A stretch of DNA of 64,000 bases, taken from Paralcaligenes ureilyticus. Lineage in GTDB: Bacteria > Pseudomonadota > Gammaproteobacteria > Burkholderiales > Burkholderiaceae_B. The notes under the pieces were generated by a model. The model made no database searches. It saw only the letters and a list, made by a program, of their open reading frames with translations, and was not told the DNA's origin. Every line of letters begins with the position of its first letter. The first letter of the stretch is position 1. Below, piece by piece: positions 43,940 through 52,914 of the stretch. The position numbers and the translations under genes are program-made. The DNA lies in assembly GCF_004346225.1 (NCBI RefSeq), contig NZ_SMAJ01000005.1, forward strand, positions 202,674-266,673, in the 5' to 3' direction.

Positions 43940-45265
43940 TCATGTTCGGATAAAGTGCAGCTCCGTAAAGTTGCGGCGGTATTGGCTTACTTTCTTTGCC
44001 AGGGCGTCCAGGCCGCTGTTGGCCTTGAGCCCCTGGGAAATGAGTTCGGCCAAAGGCCCCATGTCTTCGGGCTGCATGCCAAAGCGCACCGCCTCGGGGG
44101 TTCCGAACCGCAAGCCGTTGACGTCGCCCTCAACCGCAGCCATGGGCAAGCCTATGCCGCAGGTCAGGACATTGATCTGGCGCAATTTTTTTGCGGCGGC
44201 TTGTCCGCCGCCGTAGGCGGCCGCTTCGACAGCGAATTGATGCGAGGTGGTAAAGCCCCGGTCGGCGGCAAAAACGGGTATATCGTTCTTATACAGGGCG
44301 CCGGCCAGCGCCTTGGCGGTTTGCGCCATCATGCTGGCATAGGACTGCCCGTAAACTTTCCAATCCAAGAGCGCCATCGCCAGGGCGGCGGCCTTGGAGG
44401 CGTCGAAGTTCGCTGTCAGGCCCGGGTAGGCAATGGCATCGATTTTTTTTGCGATGTCGGCGTCGTTGGTAACGATCAAGCCTCCGGCGTGGCCCCCTAA
44501 GCTTTTGTATGTGCTCATGGTCATGAGGTGCGCACCCTCTTGCAACGGTTGCTGCCACGCCCGGCCGGCGATCATGCCCGACATGTGTGCGGCGTCAAAT
44601 AACACGATAGCACCTATTTCGTCTGCAATCTGGCGTATTTCTTTGATGGGGTGGCTAAATAGATTCAGGCTGCCCCCGATGGTAATGAGCTTGGGCCGCA
44701 GGCGTAGTGCGTCGGCTCGGAGCCGATCGACGTCGACCGTATAACGCGTACTATCAACCGGGGCGCTATGGACTTGCAATCCGTATAAGCCCGCCGCCCC
44801 AGCAGGATGATGTGTAACATGGCCGCCGATCGAGGGGGGGGGAACGATGATGGCATCGCCCGGTTTTGTGGTCGCCATGAACGCGTACAAATTCGCCAAG
44901 GCTCCCGACCCTACCCGGATTTCGGCATACCGCGCGTTGAATATTTCTGCCGCCAGCTCTGCGGCAAACACTTCAATTTCTTCGATCGCTTCCAGACCCA
45001 TTTCGTATTTGTCGCCGGGGTATCCCAGCGAAGGGCGCGAGCCCAGGCCTTGCGCCAGCACGGCTTCTACTTTCGGGTTGACGACGTTCGTGGCCGGGTT
45101 CAGGTTAAAGCAATCCTGCTCGTGGATTTTCCTGTTTTTCTTGATGAGCGAGGAAATTTGTTGGTCGACCTCGTCCACGGGCATGGTAGAGGCCCGATGG
45201 GAGATGGATTGTATGAATTGTTCCGTTTTTTCCGGAACCCAGTCCCGGCTTGCCAGCATGCTCAT
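43940..45265 (-). CDS. serine hydroxymethyltransferase-like PLP enzyme
   Basis: 441 residues, fold type I. SHMT features include SLGYPGDKYEMG (about 79-90), DAAHMSGMIA (224-233), which holds the PLP-ring aspartate, and STYKSLGGHAGGLI with the PLP lysine K254. The motif THKTLRGPRGG of true GlyA is here TYKSLGGHAGG, and the overall spelling is divergent. It could act on alpha-methylserine, threonine or another beta-hydroxy amino acid instead of serine. Its place between a LysR gene and aapJQM suggests that it breaks down the amino acid imported by that system. AGGGTG precedes the ATG. Confidence 0.85.
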   Translation of the reverse strand: MSMLASRDWVPEKTEQFIQSISHRASTMPVDEVDQQISSLIKKNRKIHEQDCFNLNPATNVVNPKVEAVLAQGLGSRPSLGYPGDKYEMGLEAIEEIEVFAAELAAEIFNARYAEIRVGSGALANLYAFMATTKPGDAIIVPPPSIGGHVTHHPAGAAGLYGLQVHSAPVDSTRYTVDVDRLRADALRLRPKLITIGGSLNLFSHPIKEIRQIADEIGAIVLFDAAHMSGMIAGRAWQQPLQEGAHLMTMSTYKSLGGHAGGLIVTNDADIAKKIDAIAYPGLTANFDASKAAALAMALLDWKVYGQSYASMMAQTAKALAGALYKNDIPVFAADRGFTTSHQFAVEAAAYGGGQAAAKKLRQINVLTCGIGLPMAAVEGDVNGLRFGTPEAVRFGMQPEDMGPLAELISQGLKANSGLDALAKKVSQYRRNFTELHFIRT

Positions 45266-45375
45266 GATTCACCCTGATGTGGTTATCGAAGCGTTAATCG
45301 CTTGTTGATCTTCATCGTAGAGGGTCGGAAATAGTCTGGGCAAACGATTTCTTGTAAGGCCAAGGCCTAGAATAT

Positions 45376-46278
45376 CTAGGCCTTCAAACACCGTAGAAGC
45401 GGTTCTTGCATCGCCATGAATGGAGACCCTTCGGGTAGCAACAAGCATAACTCGTCGGGAGCCGGCATGCATACATCGAAGGGCGCAACGAGCTGGCCGG
45501 TTTCCAGCGCATGGGCGACCAGGGAGCTGCGCCCCATAAGGATGCCCGCGCCATCGATCGCTGACTGCAGGGCAAGGCTGTATATCGAAAATACGGAGCC
45601 CCTGGAAGCGTCAACGGCGGCGAAGCCGGCGAAATCAAGCCAGAGCTGCCAGTGGTGGCGCCATGAAGCGTCGTGCAGCAGACGCTGCGACTGAAGGTCC
45701 TGGGCGGTTTTGAGCGGGCCCGCCTTTTGCGCAAACGCGGGCGAACATACCGGCAGCAGCTCGTCTGGCCCCAGGGACAGGGTGGTGGAGCTTCGGGCGT
45801 CTTTGCTCAGGTAAAAAAATGCCATGTCGAAGTGATCGCGCTGCAAGTTGGGAGGGTGTTCGAGCGCGGTCACGGAGATAACGTATTCGGAAAAGAGAGC
45901 GGACAAACGCGGCAGTTTGGGCGATAGCCACAACAGGGCAATCGAGGGCAACGCGGCAATGGAGATCTCTTTGGGCTTGCCCAGATGCTGCAACTGGGTG
46001 ACGGCGTCGCTCAACTGATCAAAAGCCTTGCTCAGCATGGGGAGCGCCAGGCGGCCTTCTTTATTCAGTTTGATGCCCTGCGCCAGGCGCTGGAACAAAG
46101 GGCAGCCTATCCAGTCTTCAAGCAGCTTGACTTGTTGCGCGATGGCCCCCGCCGTTACGTTGAGTTCGTCGGCAGCCCGTGAGAAGCTTTGATGCCTGGC
46201 CGCGGCTTCGAATGCCCGCAAGGCATTTAGCGACGGCGATTTCGCGCGCGAAAAGGGTTTGGGCGTGAAGGCTTGCAT
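45376..46278 (-). CDS. LysR-family regulator, GcvA-like
   Basis: 300 residues from ATG 46278. It has the GcvA-type start SPSLNALRAFEAAARHQSFSRAADELNVTAGAIAQQVKLLEDWIGCPLFQR, then the effector domain. GcvA-like regulators control glycine, serine or other amino-acid genes, which fits the SHMT-like gene 110 bp downstream on the same strand. The start lies 13 bp after the methyltransferase stop codon, so read-through from that gene is likely. Confidence 0.9.
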   Translation of the reverse strand: MQAFTPKPFSRAKSPSLNALRAFEAAARHQSFSRAADELNVTAGAIAQQVKLLEDWIGCPLFQRLAQGIKLNKEGRLALPMLSKAFDQLSDAVTQLQHLGKPKEISIAALPSIALLWLSPKLPRLSALFSEYVISVTALEHPPNLQRDHFDMAFFYLSKDARSSTTLSLGPDELLPVCSPAFAQKAGPLKTAQDLQSQRLLHDASWRHHWQLWLDFAGFAAVDASRGSVFSIYSLALQSAIDGAGILMGRSSLVAHALETGQLVAPFDVCMPAPDELCLLLPEGSPFMAMQEPLLRCLKA

Positions 46279-46291
46279 GTGAATGAAGCGC

Positions 46292-47440
46292 CTATTGCTC
46301 AGAATGACCCAGCCGCCACAACGACGTGACCTCGGCCTTGCGCGCCAGATGCAGTGCGTCGGTTTCGTCCAATGCCTTCGGATGCAGCGGCCGGGCATCG
46401 TGCCTGGCCAGGATGCGCAGGCCGGCTCGTTCGGCGGCATCGAGCAGAAACTCGCGGCTGCGCAAGCCCAGGTGTTCGGCCAGATCCGACATGATCAGCC
46501 AGCCTTCGCCACCATCGCATAGATGTGCGGCCAGGCCGTTCAAAAACCCCAACAGCATGCGGCTGTCCGGGTCATAGATGGCGTGCTCCAGGGGCAGCGT
46601 GGGTCGCGCCGGCAACCAGGGTGGATTGCAAACGATAAGCGGGCTTTGTCCTGCCGGAAAAAGATCAATGTCCTGAATTTCGATCTGCGATTCCAGCCCA
46701 AGGCGTTGAACATTTTCGCGTGCGCAGGCCAGGGCGCGCGGATCATTTTCGGTAGCAATAATTCTTTTTATGCCGCGCTGCGCCAGCACGGCGGCCAGCA
46801 CGCCGCTGCCGGTGCCGATATCGAACGCCAGGTCGGTTGCCGGCAAAGGTGTCTGTGCGACCAGCTCGATATACTCGCCCCGGATTGGCGAAAATACGCC
46901 GTAATGAACATGTATGTTCTGCGACAGGCCCGCTACGGCAATGCCTTTTTTGCGCCATTCATACGAGCCTATGATTCCCTGCAGGGCGCGTAGCGAAAGC
47001 AGCAGCGGCTCGTGCATCTGCCCCAGAGCGGCCTCGCACGCCGCCCGCACATCGGGAGCGCGGCGCAGTCCAATGTGAAAATCGCCATCCAGTTCGATCA
47101 GCAGACTATTCAAAAGGCGGGCGCGTTGCGATTGGGCCAGGCGATGCAGGCCGAAGGCCTCGGACGGCAGCACGTCCTTTTTAGGCTTTCGTCTTTTATC
47201 GACGCGCCGGGTCAGGGCCTGCAGCAACTGCCTGGCGTTCTGGAAGTCGCCGCGCCACAGCATCGCCGTTCCGGCATTGGCCAGGCGAAAGGCCGTGTCC
47301 GCCGTCAGGGCGTCATCCACCGGAACGACGCGTTTGGGTGGCGTGCCGTGGTTTTCGGCGCACCACAGCGCGCGCCGGGGTTGTTCGTTTTCTTCCCACA
47401 CGGCGTGGGTAGGGGCGGCGGGGCGAATCGAATCAGGCAT
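46292..47440 (-). CDS. class I SAM-dependent methyltransferase (NPPW type)
   Basis: 382 residues from ATG 47440. The SAM-binding loop is LAFDIGTGSGVLAAVLAQRG with the acidic end of strand 2 in IIATENDPRAL. The catalytic NPPW sits in LIVCNPPWLPARPT, which is typical of N-methylation of amide, adenine or guanine nitrogen. The first 170 residues are a separate helical domain rich in Arg and Leu. It resembles PrmB/PrmC or RlmG-type enzymes but cannot be named. A start at 47476 is also open. Confidence 0.88.
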   Translation of the reverse strand: MPDSIRPAAPTHAVWEENEQPRRALWCAENHGTPPKRVVPVDDALTADTAFRLANAGTAMLWRGDFQNARQLLQALTRRVDKRRKPKKDVLPSEAFGLHRLAQSQRARLLNSLLIELDGDFHIGLRRAPDVRAACEAALGQMHEPLLLSLRALQGIIGSYEWRKKGIAVAGLSQNIHVHYGVFSPIRGEYIELVAQTPLPATDLAFDIGTGSGVLAAVLAQRGIKRIIATENDPRALACARENVQRLGLESQIEIQDIDLFPAGQSPLIVCNPPWLPARPTLPLEHAIYDPDSRMLLGFLNGLAAHLCDGGEGWLIMSDLAEHLGLRSREFLLDAAERAGLRILARHDARPLHPKALDETDALHLARKAEVTSLWRLGHSEQ

Positions 47441-47502
47441 AAGAGGCACAAAAAAGAACAAGAAGCGCGCGTTCAAGCCCGCGTGGCGGCTGGTGCGTCA
47501 TT

Positions 47503-47526
47503 GTAGTGGCAGCTCTTGTGGCTGCC
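47503..47526 (+). repeat. single REP unit, forward
   Basis: GTAGT then GGCAGCT-CTTGT-GGCTGCC (one T-G pair). It lies upstream of the methyltransferase gene. Confidence 0.85.
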
Positions 47527-47567
47527 AAAATCGTTCATAAACGAGGCGATATTTATAGACAGTGAAT

Positions 47568-47636
47568 GGCACCCACAAGGGGTGCCGCTACAAAAACGTA
47601 GCCGTAGCGGATGTAGCGGCACCCCTTGTGGGTGCC
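47568..47636. repeat. REP pair (inward GTAG)
   Basis: Both stems are GGCACCC/GGGTGCC, spacer 21 nt of the AAAAACGTA type. It lies 38 bp beyond the stop codon of the LysR gene. Confidence 0.93.
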
Positions 47637-47673
47637 ACGCACACAAATATATCTGCAGGGCTTCGGCGTATTT

Positions 47674-48567
47674 TTACAGTGTTTCAACGTGTGCCAGCAA
47701 AATTTCTATGAAATGGCGTGTCAATAGGGATGGGGCGGTGTGTATGGGCATGGCCATTTGCACAGGGATGTTGATGGCCGGCGCGAGTTTTTTGATCAGA
47801 AGTTGGCCGGCAAATGTATGAGCCACATAAGGGTTGACGATGGCGATGCCGTTGCCGGCCGCGACCAGTGCGCAAATGGTGATCGACGAGGTCGTCTCGA
47901 TAACGAAGTCGTTCGAGTCCTTGCCCTCGGTCAGCAGCGCCTTGATCTGCATGGTGATTTCTTCGTTATCGCTCAAAGACAGCACCCGGTCGTCTTTTAA
48001 CAATTTCAGATCGATGACATCGACGTTTTTCAAAGGATGATCGAGCGGCAGAACGCAGACGGCGCTGGACGTTTTGATGACTTGGGGCTGAAAGTCTTTT
48101 TGATCCAGCGTCCCGGTCGTCAAGGCCACGTCGCAGAGGTCCTGATGCAGATACTCGGCCAGTTGCGGAGTGCCCAGCGTTTGAATGTTGACATAGGTGT
48201 TGGGGAATTTTTGCAGAAATTGCCGAACGACTGGCGGCATCAGCCCGCTTCCCAGTGTTGGAGTGCAGGCGATTCTAAGCGCTCCAGTGCCGGATTTACG
48301 CAGGATGGAGACGACCGATTCAATTTTCTCCAGACCGTCAAAATGCTTTTGTATGGTTTTATAAAGCAGCTTGCCTTCGCTAGTCGGCCGCAAGCGCCCC
48401 TGATGCAATTCGAATAGTTTTAATTCCGATGCGTTTTGCAGTTCCGCAATACGGCGGCTGATCGAAGGTTGCGTGGTATTGAGCATCAGCGCGGCACGCG
48501 TGGTGGTGCCTGTTTGTATAACAGCTTTGAACGCTTCGATTTGCTGAAAGTTTAGAGATCTGGCCAT
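47674..48567 (-). CDS. LysR-family regulator, CysB/Cbl-like
   Basis: 297 residues from ATG 48567; the frame to 48648 runs through a REP pair. The helix-turn-helix is LNFQQIEAFKAVIQTGTTTRAALMLNTTQPSISRRIAELQNASELKLFELHQGRLRPTSEGKLLY, the pattern of the LysR subgroup that includes NocR/OccR regulators of opine and amino-acid uptake. It is divergent from the beta-propeller and gltIJK-like genes and is their likely regulator. Confidence 0.9.
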   Translation of the reverse strand: MARSLNFQQIEAFKAVIQTGTTTRAALMLNTTQPSISRRIAELQNASELKLFELHQGRLRPTSEGKLLYKTIQKHFDGLEKIESVVSILRKSGTGALRIACTPTLGSGLMPPVVRQFLQKFPNTYVNIQTLGTPQLAEYLHQDLCDVALTTGTLDQKDFQPQVIKTSSAVCVLPLDHPLKNVDVIDLKLLKDDRVLSLSDNEEITMQIKALLTEGKDSNDFVIETTSSITICALVAAGNGIAIVNPYVAHTFAGQLLIKKLAPAINIPVQMAMPIHTAPSLLTRHFIEILLAHVETL

Positions 48568-48637
48568 TATGTTGAGGATGGAGTTATCTGGGTTAGGTTG
48601 GGGCGAATAAGGGGCGGGGTGAATATGAGTGAGAGAT

Positions 48638-48706
48638 GGCAGCCACAAGGGCTGCCGCTACATGGTGCACGGACATCTATTTGTAGCGGCAGCCCTTGTG
48701 GCTGCC
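48638..48706. repeat. REP pair inside a divergent promoter region
   Basis: Both stems are GGCAGCC/GGCTGCC; the spacer is 21 nt of the ATGGTGCACGG type. It lies between the LysR and the beta-propeller genes, so here the units are in or near promoters instead of behind genes. Confidence 0.93.
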
Positions 48707-48820
48707 ATTTCACCCCTTGACGGCCTTCCTGTCACCTCATACTGTATATCAAATCTGCATAGAGTACGTATAAAAAAGAATTTGCCCGTATGGCTACAGC
48801 GGCATAACCTCTTGGCCATC

Positions 48821-50140
48821 ATGACTAATAATCCTATCATCAGTAACGCAGTGCCTTGCCGTCGCGTCGGGACAGGCCCTTTGCATCATTTCTTTGGTTA
48901 CTACAACAAGAGCAATTGGGACGCTGGCGATCGCTATTTGCTGGCTAACCAAGTGCCGATGATGGACGCAGATCTGACTCCCGATCTCGTGGCCGAAGTG
49001 GGCTTTTTTGATTTGCAGGATCGCGATACCTATTACAGCCTGGGCCATACTACGGCCTGGAATTGGCAGATGGGTTGTCAATTGCAATGGCTCGATGGGA
49101 CACCGGGACGGCAATTCATTTACAACATTCGGACGGCCGATAAGGCTTCAATCTACCCCGGGTTTGGCTCGTGCATCTATAACGTCGATACCAAAGAGAA
49201 ACGACAACTGCCGCTACCTGTTTACGTGGTGGCTCCCAATAGCCGTTACGCCCTGTGCGTCGACTATAGCCGCCTTTATATTACGCATGAAACCATAGGA
49301 TATGGCAAGAACGAACCACCACCCGCCATGCCTGGTGCGCCCGGCGACGATGGCATTCATTATATGGACATGGCCAGCGGTGAATCGCGTCTGTTGTTGA
49401 GCTACAAAAATTTGCGCGAGTTCCATCCGCGTGCGTCGATGGAGCGGGCGATTCATTGGGTAAGCCATATTGAAATCAATCCCGCTTCGTCGCGGATACT
49501 GCTGTTGCACCGCTGGACCGAGCGGGTCAAAGACGAAACCTGTTTCCTGCATCGTTTGATTACGGTCAACCCCGATGGCACAGACTTGCGCTTGCTGGAA
49601 TGCTCGGATCATCCCTTGCCGCAACTGGCTGATGATTTCGACCCGTCCGCGGTGGGCACCTTCGACTATGAGAAATCCGAATATCAGATATCTCATCCTC
49701 TATGGATGGACGATAGCCATATTATTGTTTGGGGGCCACATAACGGCGAGATCCATTATCACCTTTATACGGATATTGAAGATGGTGAAGTTCGGGTTAT
49801 AGGCCGCGATGTCCTGACTGAAAATGGCCACATGACGTTCTCGCCCACGAATAAGCGCTGGCTGCTAAGCGATACCTATCCGGATTCGGCCACGGATCAG
49901 CGAATTCTGTTTTTGTTCGATATAGAAAGCGGGCTGCGCTACGACTTGGGCAGTTTTTATACCGACCCCGGGCTTCGAAAAGAAAACCGCTGTGATTTGC
50001 ACCCGCGCTGGAGTCGCGATGGCAATCAGGTGTGCATTGATTCCGTGCACGAATTGCAGCGCCAGATGTACCTGCTGGATGTTTCGCACATTGTAGGAAC
50101 GGATAGCGCTGCGGCGGTCGTTGGCCAAGCGCGTATTTAA
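48821..50140 (+). CDS. predicted beta-propeller protein of unknown function
   Basis: 439 residues from ATG 48821; the frame reaches 48629 through a REP pair. It starts with a characteristic HHFFGYYNKSNWDAGDRYLLANQVPMMDADL stretch. Repeated blade-like segments with W/F-SPDG-type turns follow (SPTNKRWLLSDTYPDS, HPRWSRDGNQVCIDS), as in TolB and oligogalacturonide lyase-like propellers. AWNWQMGCQLQWL and the final CDLHPRWSRDGNQVC are conspicuous. No signal peptide is found, so it is cytosolic. It is the first gene before gltIJK-like genes, which suggests that it acts on the imported compound. Confidence 0.75.
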   Translation: MTNNPIISNAVPCRRVGTGPLHHFFGYYNKSNWDAGDRYLLANQVPMMDADLTPDLVAEVGFFDLQDRDTYYSLGHTTAWNWQMGCQLQWLDGTPGRQFIYNIRTADKASIYPGFGSCIYNVDTKEKRQLPLPVYVVAPNSRYALCVDYSRLYITHETIGYGKNEPPPAMPGAPGDDGIHYMDMASGESRLLLSYKNLREFHPRASMERAIHWVSHIEINPASSRILLLHRWTERVKDETCFLHRLITVNPDGTDLRLLECSDHPLPQLADDFDPSAVGTFDYEKSEYQISHPLWMDDSHIIVWGPHNGEIHYHLYTDIEDGEVRVIGRDVLTENGHMTFSPTNKRWLLSDTYPDSATDQRILFLFDIESGLRYDLGSFYTDPGLRKENRCDLHPRWSRDGNQVCIDSVHELQRQMYLLDVSHIVGTDSAAAVVGQARI

Positions 50141-50219
50141 TTCATAGGTTTTAGAACAGGCAATCGGCAGCCATCGTTTTCAGATGGCATAGGGCCAACC
50201 ACACAAAGGAGCAGCAACC

Positions 50220-51152
50220 ATGAGATGCAGAATCGGCACATTATGTAAAAGTGTTTTATTTGGCCAGTGCATAGCGGCCCTGGCCTTGACGATGGGGATG
50301 GGTTCGGCTTTTGCCGTCGAGGGCGGCTTGTCGGGCACCATGAAGAAAATCAAGGACGATGGTGTGGTGGTCATAGGGTTTCGCGACGCCTCGATTCCGT
50401 TTTCGTATTATGACGCGAATCAAAAGCCTATTGGCTATTCGATGGACATTACCAATCTGATCATTGCCGAGCTTAAAAAGAAATTGAACATGCCCGATTT
50501 GAAAGTTCGGCAGATTCCCATTACCTCGCAAAACCGGATTTCCTTGCTGCAGAACGGCACCTTCGATTTTGAATGCACAACCACGACGAACAATGCCTCG
50601 CGCGCCAAGCAGGTTGACTTCACCAACAGCATTTTCGAGATAGGCACCCGCTTGCTGGCACGCAAAGATTCCGGCATTAACGATTTCTCTGATCTTAAAG
50701 GCAAGACACTGGTGGTCGGGGCGGGTACGACGTCCGAAAAAATCATACGTGGCATGAATGTCGAGAAGAACCTGGGCATGAGTATTATGAGCGCCAAGGA
50801 CCACAGCGAATCGTTTTTGATGTTGTCGACGGGCCGCGCGAAAGCCATGATGATGGACGATGCCCTATTGGCAGGCGAGCGGGCCAAAACCAAGAACCCG
50901 TCCGACTATGTGATCACGGGCACACCGCAATCCTACGAAGCATACGGCTGCATGGTTCGCAAGAACGATGAAGGCCTGAAGTCTTTGATGAACGCTGTGA
51001 TTGCCCACGCCGAAACCTCCGGCGAGGCTGAGAAAATCTATAACAAATGGTTTATGAATCCTATTCCTCCCAAGAATCTGAATCTTGATTTCCCGTTGTC
51101 GGATACGATGAAGAAATTATTTGAACACCCCAACGACAAACCTGTGTCCTGA
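50220..51152 (+). CDS. gltI: amino-acid ABC transporter binding protein, GltI type
   Basis: 310 residues; AAAGGAG precedes the ATG. The signal peptide ends at MGSAFAV. The domain reads KIKDDGVVVIGFRDASIPFSYYDANQKPIGYSMDI, as in glutamate/aspartate binding proteins, and FECTTTTNNASRAKQVDFTNSIFEIGTRLL is a close family match. The ligand is probably an acidic amino acid or an opine-like derivative. The REP pair at 51191 separates it from the permease gene. Confidence 0.93.
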   Translation: MRCRIGTLCKSVLFGQCIAALALTMGMGSAFAVEGGLSGTMKKIKDDGVVVIGFRDASIPFSYYDANQKPIGYSMDITNLIIAELKKKLNMPDLKVRQIPITSQNRISLLQNGTFDFECTTTTNNASRAKQVDFTNSIFEIGTRLLARKDSGINDFSDLKGKTLVVGAGTTSEKIIRGMNVEKNLGMSIMSAKDHSESFLMLSTGRAKAMMMDDALLAGERAKTKNPSDYVITGTPQSYEAYGCMVRKNDEGLKSLMNAVIAHAETSGEAEKIYNKWFMNPIPPKNLNLDFPLSDTMKKLFEHPNDKPVS

Positions 51153-51190
51153 TCGGGGGCGAATGGCGCCCTGATTATCAAGGTTTTTAT

Positions 51191-51257
51191 GGCAGCCACA
51201 AGGGCTGCCACTACATGCGACGGGTGCGTATTTGTAGCGACACCCCCTGTGGGTGCC
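51191..51257. repeat. REP pair between gltI and gltJ
   Basis: Left unit GGCAGCC, right unit GACACCC/GGGTGCC (one mismatch, loop CCTGT). The spacer is 19 nt, of the ATGCGACGGG type. It lies inside the operon, again at a binding-protein/permease junction. Confidence 0.9.
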
Positions 51258-51305
51258 AGGAAATAAGCGGCCAAGGCGTTGGCCGCCGCGTGTGCTGAGG
51301 TTTTG

Positions 51306-52043
51306 ATGGATTACAAATGGAATTGGGCGGTTTTGTTGCAACCGGTGGCAACAGGCGAACCCTCGACCTATTTGGGCTGGTTGTTCACCGGTTTCCTGAA
51401 TACGGCCGCGCTGACGGCAGCGGCCTGGGTTCTGGCCCTAGCCGTCGGTTCTGTATTCGGAGTCATGCGAACCTTGCCCAGCAAATATTTGCGGGCGGGC
51501 GGCACGATCTATGTGTCGATTTTCAGAAACATCCCTTTGATTGTGCAGTTCTTCATCTGGTATTTCGTTGTCCCCGAGCTCCTGCCAAAAGGGATGGGCG
51601 ACTGGCTGAAGAACCTGCCGCCTTACACACAATTTTTTGTAGTCTCGGTGTTTTCTCTGGGCATTTATACCGGCTCGCGCATATGCGAACAGATGCGAGC
51701 CGGCATTAATTCCTTGCCGCGTGGGCAGCGCAGCGCCGGATTGGCAATGGGGTTCACCTTGTTGCAGACCTATCGCTATATCCTGCTACCGGTGACGTAT
51801 CGCACGATTATCCCGCCGTTGACTTCCGAATTCCTGATCATTTCCAAAAACTCTGCCGTGGCCTCCACCATTGGTCTTCTGGAGCTCTCAGGCCAGGCGC
51901 GTCAACTTGTCGACTATACCGCCCAGCCGTACGAATCATTCATCTGCGTGACGCTAGGCTATGTGGTGCTGAATTTCCTGATCATTCGTTTGATGGGCTG
52001 GATACGCAACCGTACGAAAGTACCAGGCCTGCTGGGGAACTGA
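51306..52043 (+). CDS. gltJ: amino-acid ABC transporter permease, GltJ type
   Basis: 245 residues from ATG 51306 (GAGG upstream). GltJ begins with the typical W-N-W and a short periplasmic tail (YKWNWAVLLQPVATGEPSTYLGWLFTGFLNTAAL). The coupling loop is GLAMGFTLLQTYRYILLPVTYRTIIPPLTSEFLII. It works as a heterodimer with the following gene, which begins one base after its stop codon. Confidence 0.93.
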   Translation: MDYKWNWAVLLQPVATGEPSTYLGWLFTGFLNTAALTAAAWVLALAVGSVFGVMRTLPSKYLRAGGTIYVSIFRNIPLIVQFFIWYFVVPELLPKGMGDWLKNLPPYTQFFVVSVFSLGIYTGSRICEQMRAGINSLPRGQRSAGLAMGFTLLQTYRYILLPVTYRTIIPPLTSEFLIISKNSAVASTIGLLELSGQARQLVDYTAQPYESFICVTLGYVVLNFLIIRLMGWIRNRTKVPGLLGN

Positions 52044-52044
52044 T

Positions 52045-52725
52045 GTGTTTGAAATAGACTGGAACATTATTCTCGAATCACGTGCGCTGCTTTTTACGGG
52101 CATGTGGGTGACCCTCAAAATTACGGCAGTGGCCGTTGTGTGCGGGCTGGCCTGGGGCACCGTTCTGGCGATGTGCAGTATCGCCAAGAACCGGTTCTTG
52201 ACTATTTTTGCGCAATCCTACGTATCGCTATTCAGGTCGATCCCATTGATTATGCTGTTGCTGTGGTTTTTCCTGATTGTGCCGCAAGTTTTGAAGGCGA
52301 TCTTTGATCTTTCACCCAGTGTGGATATACGCCTCATCTCGGCCATGGTGGCGTTTTCTCTGCTGGAAGCGGCATTTTTCTGCGAAATTATGCGCGCGGG
52401 CATACAGAGCCTGCCGATGGGTCAGTTTCATGCGGCAAAGGCCGTGGGCATGACCCCCTTGCAATCGATGCGCTATGTTATTTTGCCCCAGGCATTCAAG
52501 GCAATGCTGCCTATTGTCCTGACTCAATGCATTGTGATATTTCAAGATACCTCGCTCGTCTACGTGATTGCCCTGGGCGACTTTTTCCGGCGTGCCACCA
52601 GCATTGGCGAACGCGATGGAACCATCGTGCAAATGCTGATATTTGCCGGTGTGGTGTATTGGATTATTTGTTCCCTGTTGACGCTGATTGTTAAATTGGT
52701 TCAACAAAGGACGGCGCATCAGTAA
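52045..52725 (+). CDS. gltK: amino-acid ABC transporter permease, GltK type
   Basis: 226 residues with GTG start one base beyond the gltJ stop codon. FEIDWNIILESRALLFTGMWVTLKITAVAVVCG is the GltK start, and KAVGMTPLQSMRYVILPQAFKAMLPIVLTQCIVIFQDTSLVY is the coupling loop and following helix. The ATPase gltL that normally follows is missing: the next gene is glpK on the other strand. The system must borrow an ATPase. Confidence 0.93.
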   Translation: MFEIDWNIILESRALLFTGMWVTLKITAVAVVCGLAWGTVLAMCSIAKNRFLTIFAQSYVSLFRSIPLIMLLLWFFLIVPQVLKAIFDLSPSVDIRLISAMVAFSLLEAAFFCEIMRAGIQSLPMGQFHAAKAVGMTPLQSMRYVILPQAFKAMLPIVLTQCIVIFQDTSLVYVIALGDFFRRATSIGERDGTIVQMLIFAGVVYWIICSLLTLIVKLVQQRTAHQ

Positions 52726-52750
52726 GCGTGGGCGATGGCAAGGTTTTGAT

Positions 52751-52774
52751 GGCAGCCACAAGGGCTGCCGCTAC
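52751..52774 (-). repeat. single REP unit, reverse
   Basis: GGCAGCC-ACAAG-GGCTGCC then CTAC, 25 bases beyond the gltK stop codon. Confidence 0.88.
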
Positions 52775-52914
52775 ATGAGCAACGGCCAGGCCAATCCACC
52801 GACGACCGCGCCAACACCCACCGATCCACCTTAACCGCCCATGACGCGGGGCTAGAAAGAATTTATAACCGAGATAGGGTTGATGACGACGAAAAGATGC
52901 CACCTTCAGCGAAT

